From Dysidea avara (lineage: Eukaryota; Porifera; Demospongiae; Dictyoceratida; Dysideidae): a DNA stretch of 64,000 nt. The notes under the pieces are model-generated. The model saw only the letters and a program-made list of their open reading frames with translations. It searched no databases and had not been told where the DNA came from. Below are positions 9,987 through 18,890 of the stretch, one piece after another. The translations under genes were made by a program, and so were the position numbers. The stretch covers positions 24,874,672-24,938,671 of the forward strand of contig NC_089277.1 in the NCBI RefSeq assembly GCF_963678975.1. Reading direction: 5' to 3'. Each line of letters starts with the position of its first letter. The stretch's first letter is position 1.

Positions 9987-11690
9987 ATGGTTAGAATTGT
10001 CACCAATGAAGATGTCCGCCTGCTTCCAAATCAATGTGTAATGACCCAGGTCCAATTGGATGGGGAGATCGGAGCAAGTAAGCAACTGCTGCTGGAAGGA
10101 AATTGTAAGCTTCTAGAGGAAAGAAGAATACAAATGCTGGATACCATTCTTCAGCCCACAGAAGATGGCACAGTTCAAGTCTTTTAGTGAGTCACCTGGC
10201 ATTGTCTCAGAAGGTTGAGAAAGGGCTAGAAATTGGCAATGCACTACCAGTTGAGGTTGTGGCTGACAATGGAGACTATGTAGGTGATGACTCAATGGAT
10301 GACAAATCAGGTACAGTTTTTATAGTTAGCACACATGAAGGTGAAGTTCAGCGACGTAAAGCTGAATTTAGACAGCTTCTGAATGGTGGAATGATCAACA
10401 GTAATTTGTCAACCAAGGATTGTCAACAAGCTTTGTCCTTTTTGGAGGAGTTTCATGGTGTGTTCAGTTTAGCAGAAGGAGAAAGGGGGGAAACCAACCT
10501 GGTGGAGCCTGGAGATGCTTGAGCAGAACGTCATCCAGCCATCCAACAGTCCCTGGGCCAGCTCTGTGGTTCTAGTTTGGAAGAAGAATGGCAGTTTACG
10601 ATTTTGCGTGGACTATAGAGGTCTAAATTCAGTCACCAAGCCAGATCGATTCCCATTACCCAGGATAGACGACATGCTGGACCAGTTGGGGGAAATGAAG
10701 CATTTCTCAACCTTAGACTTGGCCTCTGGGTATTGGCAAGTCTGCATGAGCAGAACGGCCAGAGAGAAGACAGCTTTTGTGATGCAACAGGGCCTGTTCG
10801 AGTTTCGCGTCATGCCCTTTGGCTTGATGAATGCTCCTGCTGTCTTTCAGCATCTAATGCAACAGGTCATTGGTGTTCTGAACCTCTTGGAAGGACTAAA
10901 CTTTGTTAGTGTTTACATAGACGATCTGCTGGTGTATTCGAAGACACTGGAGGAATACCTTCAACACTTGAGCATGATTTTGGATAGACGAAGGGAAGTC
11001 AACCTCAAGCTCCAACCTGCCAAGTGTCATTTCTTCAGACAATCTATTGAGTTTCTGGGACACATTCCTACCCCACAAGGACTGATGCCTAACGCTAAAC
11101 AAGTTGCCGCTGTAAAGGATTTTCCTGTTCCTCAGAATGTCACGGATCTCTGCCGATTCTTGAGCTTAGCGTCATACTATCAACGCATTATTGCTGGATT
11201 TGCCAGGATAGCTTCACTACACCACTTGACCAAGAAAACTGTTAGATGGGAATGGACCGAAGGCTGTCAGTCTGCTTTCGATCAGTTGAAACAGAGTTTA
11301 CTCAATTCTCCTGTTCTGGTATACCCTGATTTTGATGTTGATTTCGTTATGGAAACAGATGCTTGCATTGAAGGGCTTGGTGCCATTCTCTCTCAGAAGA
11401 AATCAGATGGTAAACTACACCCTGTGGCCTATGCTAGCAGGTCTACTTCATCAGCTGAGAGACACTATAGTACCACTGAACTCGAGACATTAGCTGTGGT
11501 CTGGGCAGTTCAGCATTTTAGAGCTTATCTATTTGGTCACAATGTGACAGTAATTACTGATCATTCAAATGTCAAGGCAGTGCTGGATAAGCCAGGCTCA
11601 ATGGCAAGCATGCGAGATGGTGGCTCAAGATATTTAGTAGTGGTATTGTTAATGTATGTATAGTGCACCGACCAGGACGTGAAAATGTGG
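9987..11690 (+). pseudogene. gypsy pol: protease-RT linker, RT and RNase H
   Basis: Three frames in succession. 9987-10186 encodes the linker after protease (RLLPNQCVMTQVQL). A one-base frameshift near 10184 leads into 10187-10522, which contains VEKGLEIGNA and FLEEFHGVFSLAEGERGET. The frame then changes again at 10515, apparently with loss of about 30 codons before NVIQPSNSPWAS. The RT palm is intact: FCVDYRGLNSVT, STLDLASGYWQV, RVMPFGLMNAPAVFQ and the catalytic VYIDDLLV. RNase H follows with METDACIEGLGAIL and SAERHYSTTELETLAVVWA. The frame breaks near 11600 and resumes as CIVHRPGREN, normally the end of RNase H. It cannot make a working polyprotein. Confidence 0.93.
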
Positions 11691-11862
11691 AGCTGATACC
11701 CTCTCTCGCTGCCCTGCAACTACGGAGACTACAGAAGCAACAGATCTTGATGATTTTGTGTTACGAGTAAGTTCTCAAGAAACAAGTATTAGTGACTTGT
11801 TCAATACTCCTGTGCCAACCAATGTGATACAGAATGACCTGCATCTAGAACAGAGGAAGGAC

Positions 11863-12287
11863 TAGGGACCCGCCGATTATGCTGGCATAATTATGTGCAT
11901 AATAGGTGCCTGAAAGCATTGAGCATAATGCTAGCATAATAGGTAGAATATTTGTGCAATAGTATGAATTCTTGCTTATAAAAGTAGCTATTACAGAAAG
12001 ATCGATATACTCTAATAGAACAATCAAATAGCTGACTGTTCTATTAGAGTATATCGATCTTTTCTGTAATATGCATTTTGACAAGTAAGTTTGTGCTTCA
12101 GCCACTTATTATTTATCCATAAACTGGAAATTATTAGCAGAGCATGAGAACTGAGGCATAAATAATTGGGCACAATTTGAGCATAATAAGTAAGCATTGA
12201 GCATAAATTTAAGCATAATAGGTAAATTTTTTAGCAGTGCAGCATAGCATAATAGGTAAAATTATGAGCATAATCGGCGGGTCCCTA
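11863..12287. mobile_element. hAT-type MITE with TAGGGACCCGCC ends, copy 1
   Basis: 425 bp between identical 8-bp duplications GGAAGGAC (11855-11862 and 12288-12295), inside the gypsy pol region. Terminal inverted repeats are TAGGGACCCGCCGATTATG and its complement. The body is made of TTATGC/GCATAA-rich sequence. The centre (about 11998-12061) is a palindrome built from two inverted copies of the CTCTAATAGARCAGTCA motif. A second copy lies at 30902-31345. Confidence 0.93.
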
Positions 12288-12322
12288 GGAAGGACCCTAA
12301 GCTCAAGACTATCATTACTCAT

Positions 12323-13925
12323 TTGGAAGTAGTGTTGCCTCAAGATGAAGAGGAAGTACGGAGGATTGTAACACAAGCTACAAACTTAGTTATCCTTGAT
12401 AATGTACTTTATTTTGTAGATAATAAGAGAGCAGGGAGGAGACGTGCGGCTGTTCCCAGTCACTTACGAAGTCAAATACTGGAACAGTACCATAGTGGGA
12501 AGATGTCGGGACACTTCTCTGGCAGTCGACTCTATGCCACTTTGTGCTACAGCTGGTGGTGGGAGAACATGTATACTGATGCAGTGAACTTTTGTAGTAA
12601 GTGTGCTGAGTGTTATATCGTGAATGGTACAGGAAACAAAAAGAAGCCACCACTCCACCCATTTCCAATGAAGAGGCCTTTTCAGATCATAGGCATTGAC
12701 ATAATGGAGTTGCCAAAGACAGCAAAGGGGAATCGTTATGTGGTAGTGATGCAAGATTTCTTAACGAAGTGGCCACTGGTGTTCCCAGTACTGGATCAGA
12801 AAGCTGGCAGGTTAGCAAGGCTAATTGTTGATGAACTGCTACCATTGTTTGGTGTTCCTGAGGCACTCTTGTGTGATCGTGGTGCTAATTTTCTAACTCA
12901 TGTTATGCAGGATGTCTGTACATTGTTGGGGATCCACAAACTTAACACCACTGCCTACCATCCCCAGTGTGACGGGATGGTAGAGCGGCTAAACAGAACT
13001 GTGAAGGCAATGTTGAGAAAGCATGCAGCGAGGTTTGGGCCCCAGCGGGATCGCTATTTGGCAGGGGTGTTATGGGTATACAGGAATACACCTCATGAAT
13101 CAACAAGAGAGAAGTCTTCCTTCCTGTTATTTGGGTATGATTGTTGTTTCCCTACAGAAGCAGCCCTCTTGCCTCCAGAGCCAATAGAGTATACTGATAT
13201 TTCCGACTATTAGGAAGAGTTAGTGCTCAGTTTGTTGTCTGCAAGTGAGTTAGCAGCATTGAACATAAAAGCAGCTCAGAAGCGTTATAAGCGTCAGTAT
13301 GACAGGCATGCTGCTCTCTCTAAGTATCAAGTGGGAGATTTAGTACTGATCAGATTTCCTCATGAAGAAATTGGAAACCAGAGGAAACTATCTCGTCCCT
13401 GGCATGGACCTTACAGAACTGTGGAATATAGGGATCCAGACCTGGTAGTAAAGAAGCAATTTTTCCCAGAAGGAAGGTACCATACAGGTACATCAGTTGA
13501 GGGCTTGTCCTTGTCCCCAATTGCCTATTGGATTCTACTGGTTTGGTGGGAATAGACACAGTATTGGCGGTGTCCCAAGGTGGGTGGAGCGATTGTTGCA
13601 GAGAGGTGCGATCCAGGATATGGGTGAATTAACCCAGAGTAATGCGACCCAACATGTGGATGATGTAATCAGAGACAACCTGGAAACTGACAACAACAGT
13701 GATAGCCAGCTCCTGGATGATGTAATCAGAGATGACCAGAAAACTGAGGCCCATAGAGATGACCAGCTCCCGGCAGAACTAGAGAGTCATGGCAAGGCCA
13801 CTGCTAACCAAGGTGTGGATCAACTCTGTTCATTGAACCTGAGGTACAACTTGAGAGATCCCTACCAGGAGACCACCTTCCACATACAAATAAGACATCA
13901 CGTTCGGGACAAACTTCTTCCATAG
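12323..13925 (+). pseudogene. gypsy integrase and C-terminal region
   Basis: 297 codons are open from 12323 to a TAG at 13211-13213. The HHCC zinc module is HSGKMSGH...CSKCAEC. The core carries all three acidic residues: Asp in GIDIMELP, Asp in LLCDRGANF and Glu in GMVERLNRT. The TAG is in frame with further element sequence (ELVLSLLSASELAAL, then QVGDLVLIRFPHEE and WHGPYRTVEY, a chromodomain-less GPY/F-like tail), so it is a premature stop. A second frame change near 13495 leads to a tail with LPIGFYWFGG and PRWVERLL. The last 100 residues contain two similar acidic blocks around HVDDVIRD and LLDDVIRD. Confidence 0.92.
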
Positions 13926-13936
13926 GGAGGGAGTGA
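13924..13936 (+). other. polypurine tract of the gypsy element
   Basis: AGGGAGGGAGTGA lies immediately before the TG of the 3' LTR and is the plus-strand primer site expected there. Confidence 0.75.
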
Positions 13937-14069
13937 TGTAACATTACTGACTATCTACTATTGCATGTGTAGTGTATTAAATAGAGTGTACCTACCGTAT
14001 GCATGCGCAGTTCTAATTACCAAGTCACCACGTTGTAGCACCAAAGTCAGACCGGTTGCTATTATTACA
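13937..14069 (+). repeat. 3' LTR of the gypsy element
   Basis: 133 bp, the same ends as the 5' LTR, followed by the TTTG target duplication. The two LTRs differ by substitutions and compensating indels, notably before the terminal CGGT(C/T)GCTATTATTACA. Confidence 0.9.
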
Positions 14070-14073
14070 TTTG

Positions 14074-14600
14074 AACTACCTTTAACACAGCGATATCAAA
14101 GGCATTTAATTACCAGACAGACAAGATTTTTGTTGACTGTAGCTTATTTTTACGTCCGGACCGGCTTTTATGTTCCATTACAAAGCTATAGCTAATAACT
14201 AGAAATCCGCTGTATGGAAGCTGATGGTGGAAGTTTTATTAGGGGGACCAGTTGAAGCAGGGCGGACCATCTACCGCAACTTTACATAGTCCGGCCTGAT
14301 TATTTGCAAATGAGGTGTGGCAGTTGATCCGGCTGGACCACTTGCGGCAGGGGACCATCTGCAGCATGACAGCCTCACCGTCAGCTTTTCAGACCCCACT
14401 GTCAGTAAATGTTGCAACTCATGTGATTTGACAAGTGATGATTTCTCACAACACTACACGCAGCATTTTATATTGCTGCAGGTACAATTCCTTGTCATTT
14501 CGCTATAAACAACATCAGTACACAAAGAAAAGCTAAGATTCTATTTAATGCTCACTATCACGTGATCGCAAGTTTAAATGTGAGTGAGTTGGAGGGAAGG
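14074..14600. other. non-coding stretch, no gene seen
   Basis: Unassigned sequence between the gypsy element and the long inverted repeat. Short frames only. Confidence 0.4.
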
Positions 14601-16063
14601 TATCAGTATGGATAGTTATAAAAACCGGAATTGAAATGGGAAATGAAACAAAACGAAATCAACTTACAGTGTAGTGGAGGACAATCACTATATTATGCAC
14701 AGTTACACTATAATATATGCACGCACTACCTGTTTATGCATCAAGCAAGACTCCAGGTGGCAGATTTCTCTGCACAGCGCTTATCGATTAGAAATATCAA
14801 ACACCTGCTCTTATCCGAAGGGTCTGGGGACTCTACAATAGAAAGTTCTGTGCTTGGGTAGGTGAGCGTTGATTGTCCCTTACCACTTTCATAAGAGGAG
14901 TGACTGGGAATAACTACTTGATTATAACAAACCAGCGGCGGAGGAAGTAGTTGATATGAGGGGGGGCTCCGCTGAGCTGACCCAGACTTATTTCTATAGT
15001 TTGGTAAGGTGAGACCAAAAAAAAAAAGGTCACAACCAACTGACAAGAGCTTTCCACCTCACCAGCTACCATTTATAGCTGATAAACTACATAAAAATCC
15101 TTACACAGCTCGCTACACACTGACTACTTTATTAGAGTGACTGCTCTATTAGAGTATCTCGATCTTTATCACGGTTTTCAGCCCCACTCCAAGAAAGATA
15201 ATTTCGGTGTGATATCATTCTGAGGGGGGGCTAAGCCCCCCCTCAGCAGACCGAGGGGGGGCTTTAGCCCCTTAGCCCCCCCCCCCCCCCTTTCCGCCGC
15301 CTATGTAACAAACCATTTTGAATACGGTAATGATTGGCTGAACTGAGTGGGTCAACGAGTCTGAAGCCATGCCTTTAAGAGAGGAATGAAGCCATATGTG
15401 GCTATTATGGCACACTTCTTTATAAAAATGGTTAAGGGACAATCAACACTCACCTACCCAAACACAAAACTTTTCTATTGTAGAGTCTCCAGACCCTTCA
15501 GATAGGAGCAGGCACTTAATAACTCTAAGGTCACTTCAAATAATTTCTCTGTTTCCCGTGTCTGATTACTGTCAGCTCAAAATATTCCATTATTCCCTAT
15601 TCTTCCATTATTTTCTGGTTATTCTTGCATTCTGTACAGGTTCAGTAAAGCCATCTTATAACAGTGTTAGCTCACATGTCAGCGGTGCTGCATTTGCGTT
15701 ATTTTGCAACTTAAAAGGAAGGTACAAACTTAAGCATGCTTTTATGCAGCTTTTTGCAGTTGTGCCAGGCAAATAATAGCTGAAAAGGCTGCCAATGTTG
15801 TAATGAAATAGTGGAAATGGACCACCCGCCCGCATGCAAATATGCTTGAGCCTAGGATGGGAAACAGAGAATTTATTTGGAGTGGCCTAATCGATAAGCG
15901 CCATGCAGAGAAATCTGCCACCTGGAGTCTTGCTTGATGCATAAACAGGTACTGCGTACATATATTATAGCGTAACTGTGCATAATATAGTGATTGTCCT
16001 CCACTACACTGTAGGCTGCTTTCGTTTCGTTTCGTTTCCCATTTTTTATAACTATCCTATCAG
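14601..16063. repeat. 1.46-kb long inverted repeat (foldback)
   Basis: Outer arms 14601-14793 and 15888-16063 are inverted copies (for example CAGTGTAGTGGAGGACAATC on one side and its complement on the other). A second inner pair, 14812-14885 and 15430-15512, is also inverted (CCTACCCAAGCAC-type sequence). The middle holds two CTCTAATAGARCAGTCA-type motifs (15120-15165), then a segment shared with 24505-24650, then long G and C runs near 15222-15291. No transposase frame is present. It could form a very long hairpin if transcribed. Confidence 0.8.
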
Positions 16064-16072
16064 TATAATGGC

Positions 16073-16564
16073 TAGTCTCGCGTAGCCAGACCACTACTTT
16101 TCTTTTGTGTGGGCGTAGGGAAAAGTAGGGTCTGGTACACCTGAATTAAGAATTCTGTGTAACGTTCCGGCCAGGGTGAATGTTGATTGCTGCTGATTGG
16201 CGAAGCCCTAAACTTCTTAGACCTGCAAAAGTTACGCGCGCCCTTCAGCTGCAACACAAGAGACTGACGGTACGCAGCTAGTCTCGCGTGGCCAGACCCT
16301 TTCCGCGCACCCGCTTATAATTTCCAATCGATAAGCGGCTGCGCGAAAAGGGTCTGGCCACGCGAGACTAGTACGCAGCGATCAGGCTGCACTTTTATAA
16401 GAAGTTTAGGGCTTCGCCAATCAGCAGCAATCAACATCACCCTGACTGCAGTGGAACGTTACACAGAATTCTTAATGCAGGTGTACCAGACCCTACTTTT
16501 CCCGACGCCCACACAAAAGAAATGTAGTGGTCTGGCATGTCCGCAGGCTGGCTACGCGAGACTA
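16073..16564. mobile_element. MULE-type MITE, outer, with TAGTCTCGCG ends
   Basis: 492 bp with terminal inverted repeats TAGTCTCGCGTAGCCAGACC and complement. It is flanked by the identical 9-bp duplication TATAATGGC (16064-16072 and 16565-16573). The inverted arms extend about 180 bp on each side, so it is a foldback. Nine-base duplications with long inverted ends point to Mutator-like elements. It carries a smaller relative in its loop. Confidence 0.9.
16279..16370. mobile_element. MULE-type MITE, inner, 92 bp
   Basis: A near-perfect palindrome with the same TAGTCTCGCG start, flanked by the 9-bp duplication GTACGCAGC (16270-16278 and 16371-16379). The stem is TAGTCTCGCGTGGCCAGACC against its complement, and the loop has CGCTTATAATTTCCAATCGA. 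It inserted into the loop of the outer element of the same family. Confidence 0.9.
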
Positions 16565-16856
16565 TATAATGGCGGCTTCCTGATCGAATTAGTGTTAAAA
16601 CAACTCACTGGTAGGCTTCCTAAATGAATACAATCATCTCTATTATCCAGCGATGTTTTCTTCACACTCTATCGATGATTTCTGCTCTGGTGGCTGTTGT
16701 GACTGGAATCCAGCAAAACACGCCGGTGACGCACGTGACAATATTTTTTTTTTGTCACATCTAGCTAACCTACTACATTATGGTTTCTGTACCTTGAAAG
16801 TACAGTAGGTCAGCTCTCCGTTCTAGTTTAGCTACCCCTCTAAAACACAATAGCTA

Positions 16857-17451
16857 ATGGGATCGTGCATTGGGAAAGGTGAGTGTTAGTAGTTAGCTAA
16901 CTGTACCACGTACGTAGTAAAGGTATTTATGAGCGACATTTGTGAGCATATTTTTGTTACTGGTGCCGAATAACTATCGTCCATTATCACAGGTCAGGAC
17001 CAGTTTTCACATGACTTGATAGTAGCTCACAACCAATACCGGGCTAAACACAACGCTCCGCCACTTCGCTGGAACAGCAGAGCTGCAAAAGCCGCACAGA
17101 GACGGGCCAACCAATTAGCCAAAGAGAGGGCACTCCGGAACGGAGACCACGAAGGTATGGGACAAAATCTTGCGTGGTTAAGTGGTAAAGAACGCACTGG
17201 AAAAGGGGCCACGGATATGTGGTACAACGGAATACGTGGATATGATTTTAACAATCCGGCCTGGATTCACTCGTGGTGAGGCTGGTCTTTTCACGCAGCT
17301 AGTCTGGGTAGAGACTACACAGATCGGAGCTGGCAAAGCGACAGACGGTGCCGGCCAAACTTTCGTCGTAGCTAACTACATTCCACCTGGGAACGTCGTG
17401 GGCCGACAAAACTTTGAAATAAACGTACATAGAGCAAAAGTAGATTATTAA
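16857..17451 (+). pseudogene. GAPR-1/GLIPR2-like CAP protein, frameshifted
   Basis: Exon 1 is 16857-16878 and encodes MGSCIGK, a Gly-2 N-myristoylation start with a neighbouring Cys, as in GAPR-1, which sits on the cytosolic face of Golgi membranes. A GTGAGT donor and a CAG acceptor join exon 2 at 16993. The CAP domain follows: LIVAHNQYRAKHNAPPLRW, then HEGMGQNLAW, WYNGIRGYDFNNP, LFTQLVW, GAGKA, and FVVANYIPPGNVVG. One extra base near 17255 throws the frame into a stop at 17277-17279; homology resumes at once in the next frame to the TAA at 17451. The usual GENL Glu is Gln and the GHFTQ His is Leu, so two of the four conserved CAP cavity residues are gone. It is either a pseudogene or an assembly error; the splice sites and codons are otherwise clean. 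Confidence 0.8.
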
Positions 17452-17659
17452 TATAGCTACTGCCACTATCAGTGTAGCTATGTATGCATTCCAAAATTTG
17501 TTTCATGTAGCTAGCTATAGGATTTAAATATGTTTCAAGATAACAATTAGCTAACTGTATTGTAATTTTTTTTTTTTTAAAGTAAATTGAAGAAGTGTTA
17601 TATAAAGGGAAAAAGCACAAAATACAGCTACAATACAAACTACTCTACAACTAAACTAC

Positions 17660-18352
17660 AAACACAATTAATTACAACAGCGGTTTGGGGAAAGGAAAAT
17701 CAGAGTCCTCACACTGCAAAGCCCAGTACCGTAAAATCATACGGGCATTGTTCATCCATAAAGAAACTGAAAGTTGTTGTAACAAATGTTTACGAGCCTG
17801 TTTGGTTGACGCACCACTTCTGGCTGTGGTGTGTTCAGTGATGGTACGAAGGGTTTGAAGCGCAAATGGTGACCAAACACCAAAAGTTTCTACAACAAGT
17901 GGGACAAAGTCACACCCCACATCCTCTACAGCATCTTGATGTCTCTGGTCCTTGGCTAACTCACCAGCTGCAGCAGCTACCCCAGCACAAGAAGAAAAAG
18001 AAATGTGAGAAGGTTGGGTAGTGCTACGAACAGACACATCAAAATAAGCTGGACGAACATGCTGAAAATCAAGGTGGTACACATCACCTGGGCGAGAATT
18101 ATCTTCATAAGAAACACGTTGTTCCTTCAAAACTCCTGAGTGACTCTGGGACAAAGCATGACAAACAATGTCAACTAGAGCATCATGGCGACGAATTCTC
18201 ATAGGACCATGGGAACATTCCAGAAGATGGTCACCAAATTGGTCAATGGAAACAAGACACACACATAATGGGGAAAGTGGAAATAGAGGAATTCCGAGCC
18301 ACAAACGAAGGCCAACAACACTGAAACTCAGGACCAGGAATAGCCAGAGCAA
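17660..18352 (-). pseudogene. retrotransposon C-terminal fragment, restriction-like nuclease
   Basis: 226 open codons on the minus strand. The part that can be recognised begins near 18250: DQFGDHLLECSHGPMRIRRH, a Cys/His block seen at the C-terminus of some non-LTR elements, then RPGDVYHLDF and AYFDVSV spaced like a PD-(D/E)xK nuclease core, then FVPLVVETFGVW near residue 155 and a helical C-terminus ending at 17672. No reverse transcriptase is visible upstream; the frame starts within low-complexity sequence, so this is a 5'-truncated copy. The element clade is not resolved. Its 3' end points toward the CAP gene. Confidence 0.65.
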
Positions 18353-18540
18353 GGGAGACTTGGGGAATAGCTTTGAGCCATCACTGTATTGTAATTGTAA
18401 TATGCAATATTTAACAACTAAGTGGCCGATAAATTATAGTACCGGCACCGGTTACGAACGTGAACAACTATTTTACCGGCAGAAGTCCATCATTTGCTGG
18501 ACTATCAAACAAACCAGTTGTCTCTAGGCGAGCTAGAGTT

Positions 18541-18662
18541 GGTACGCGTCCAATATGCCCCGAGCATTCGACTTTAGGGCACGCGTCTAGTAGGTTTCCC
18601 CGAGCATTCAACTTTAGGGCACAAGTCTAGTAGGTTGCCCCGAGCATTCCACTTTAGAGGAT
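18541..18662 (+). repeat. three-copy 40-bp tandem repeat
   Basis: CCCCGAGCATTC(G/A/C)ACTTTAG recurs with the variable base at 18570, 18610 and 18650, an exact 40-bp period, with GGGCACGCGTCTAGTAGG between copies. Confidence 0.9.
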
Positions 18663-18685
18663 GCGAAAAGTCAGTACTGAGTTCC

Positions 18686-18890
18686 TTAGCGTTAGGAGTA
18701 GGCTAGGGTTCAGCTTTGGTAATTCTTCACTCTTGTTATATATAAAAGTCACTTCAGTCGGATGTTTATAAGGTAGAAACTAAGGTAAGTAATTAGTTAG
18801 TACCAGTACTAGTGGTAAAATGGTTACGAGCATTGCTTATGAGTACGGATTCCCGGGTTCGAGCCCCTGCTGAGACTTTTTTTTGTTTGT
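18686..18890 (+). repeat. tRNA-derived SINE, family A copy 1
   Basis: A leader with CTTAGCGTTAGGA and TTTATAAGGTAGAAACTAAG is followed by a tRNA-like part with GGTTCGAGCCCC as the B box and a poly-T end. The copy at 37855-38075 has the same leader followed by a different tRNA-like part with GTAGCACAGTGG and GGTTTGAGCCCG. Confidence 0.7.

Larger units (their letters stand above)
9727..14069 (+). mobile_element. Ty3/gypsy LTR retrotransposon, degenerate
   Basis: A complete but dead element, bounded by 133-bp LTRs that begin TGTAACATTAC and end TTATTACA. The flanks carry a 4-bp target duplication TTTG (9723-9726 and 14070-14073). Inside are a primer-binding site, a short start of gag (ATG at 9901), then a jump straight to the protease-RT linker, then RT, RNase H, integrase and the GPY/F-like C-terminal region, and a polypurine tract. 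Most of gag and all of protease are deleted. A hAT MITE sits between RNase H and integrase. The LTRs differ at many positions and by small indels, so the insertion is old. Length without the MITE is about 3.9 kb. Confidence 0.95.

Noticed and set aside
10613..10813. Minus-strand frames within the gypsy element
   Set aside because: Shadows of the RT and integrase frames.
17016..17279. Short CAP protein ending at 17279 as a complete gene
   Set aside because: The conserved second half of the domain follows at once in another frame, so the stop is due to a frameshift, not a natural end.
18840..18885. tRNA gene at the SINE head (also 38000-38050, 40575-40635, 62665-62740)
   Set aside because: B boxes are present, but the acceptor and anticodon stems do not pair. 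They are SINE heads or chance matches.
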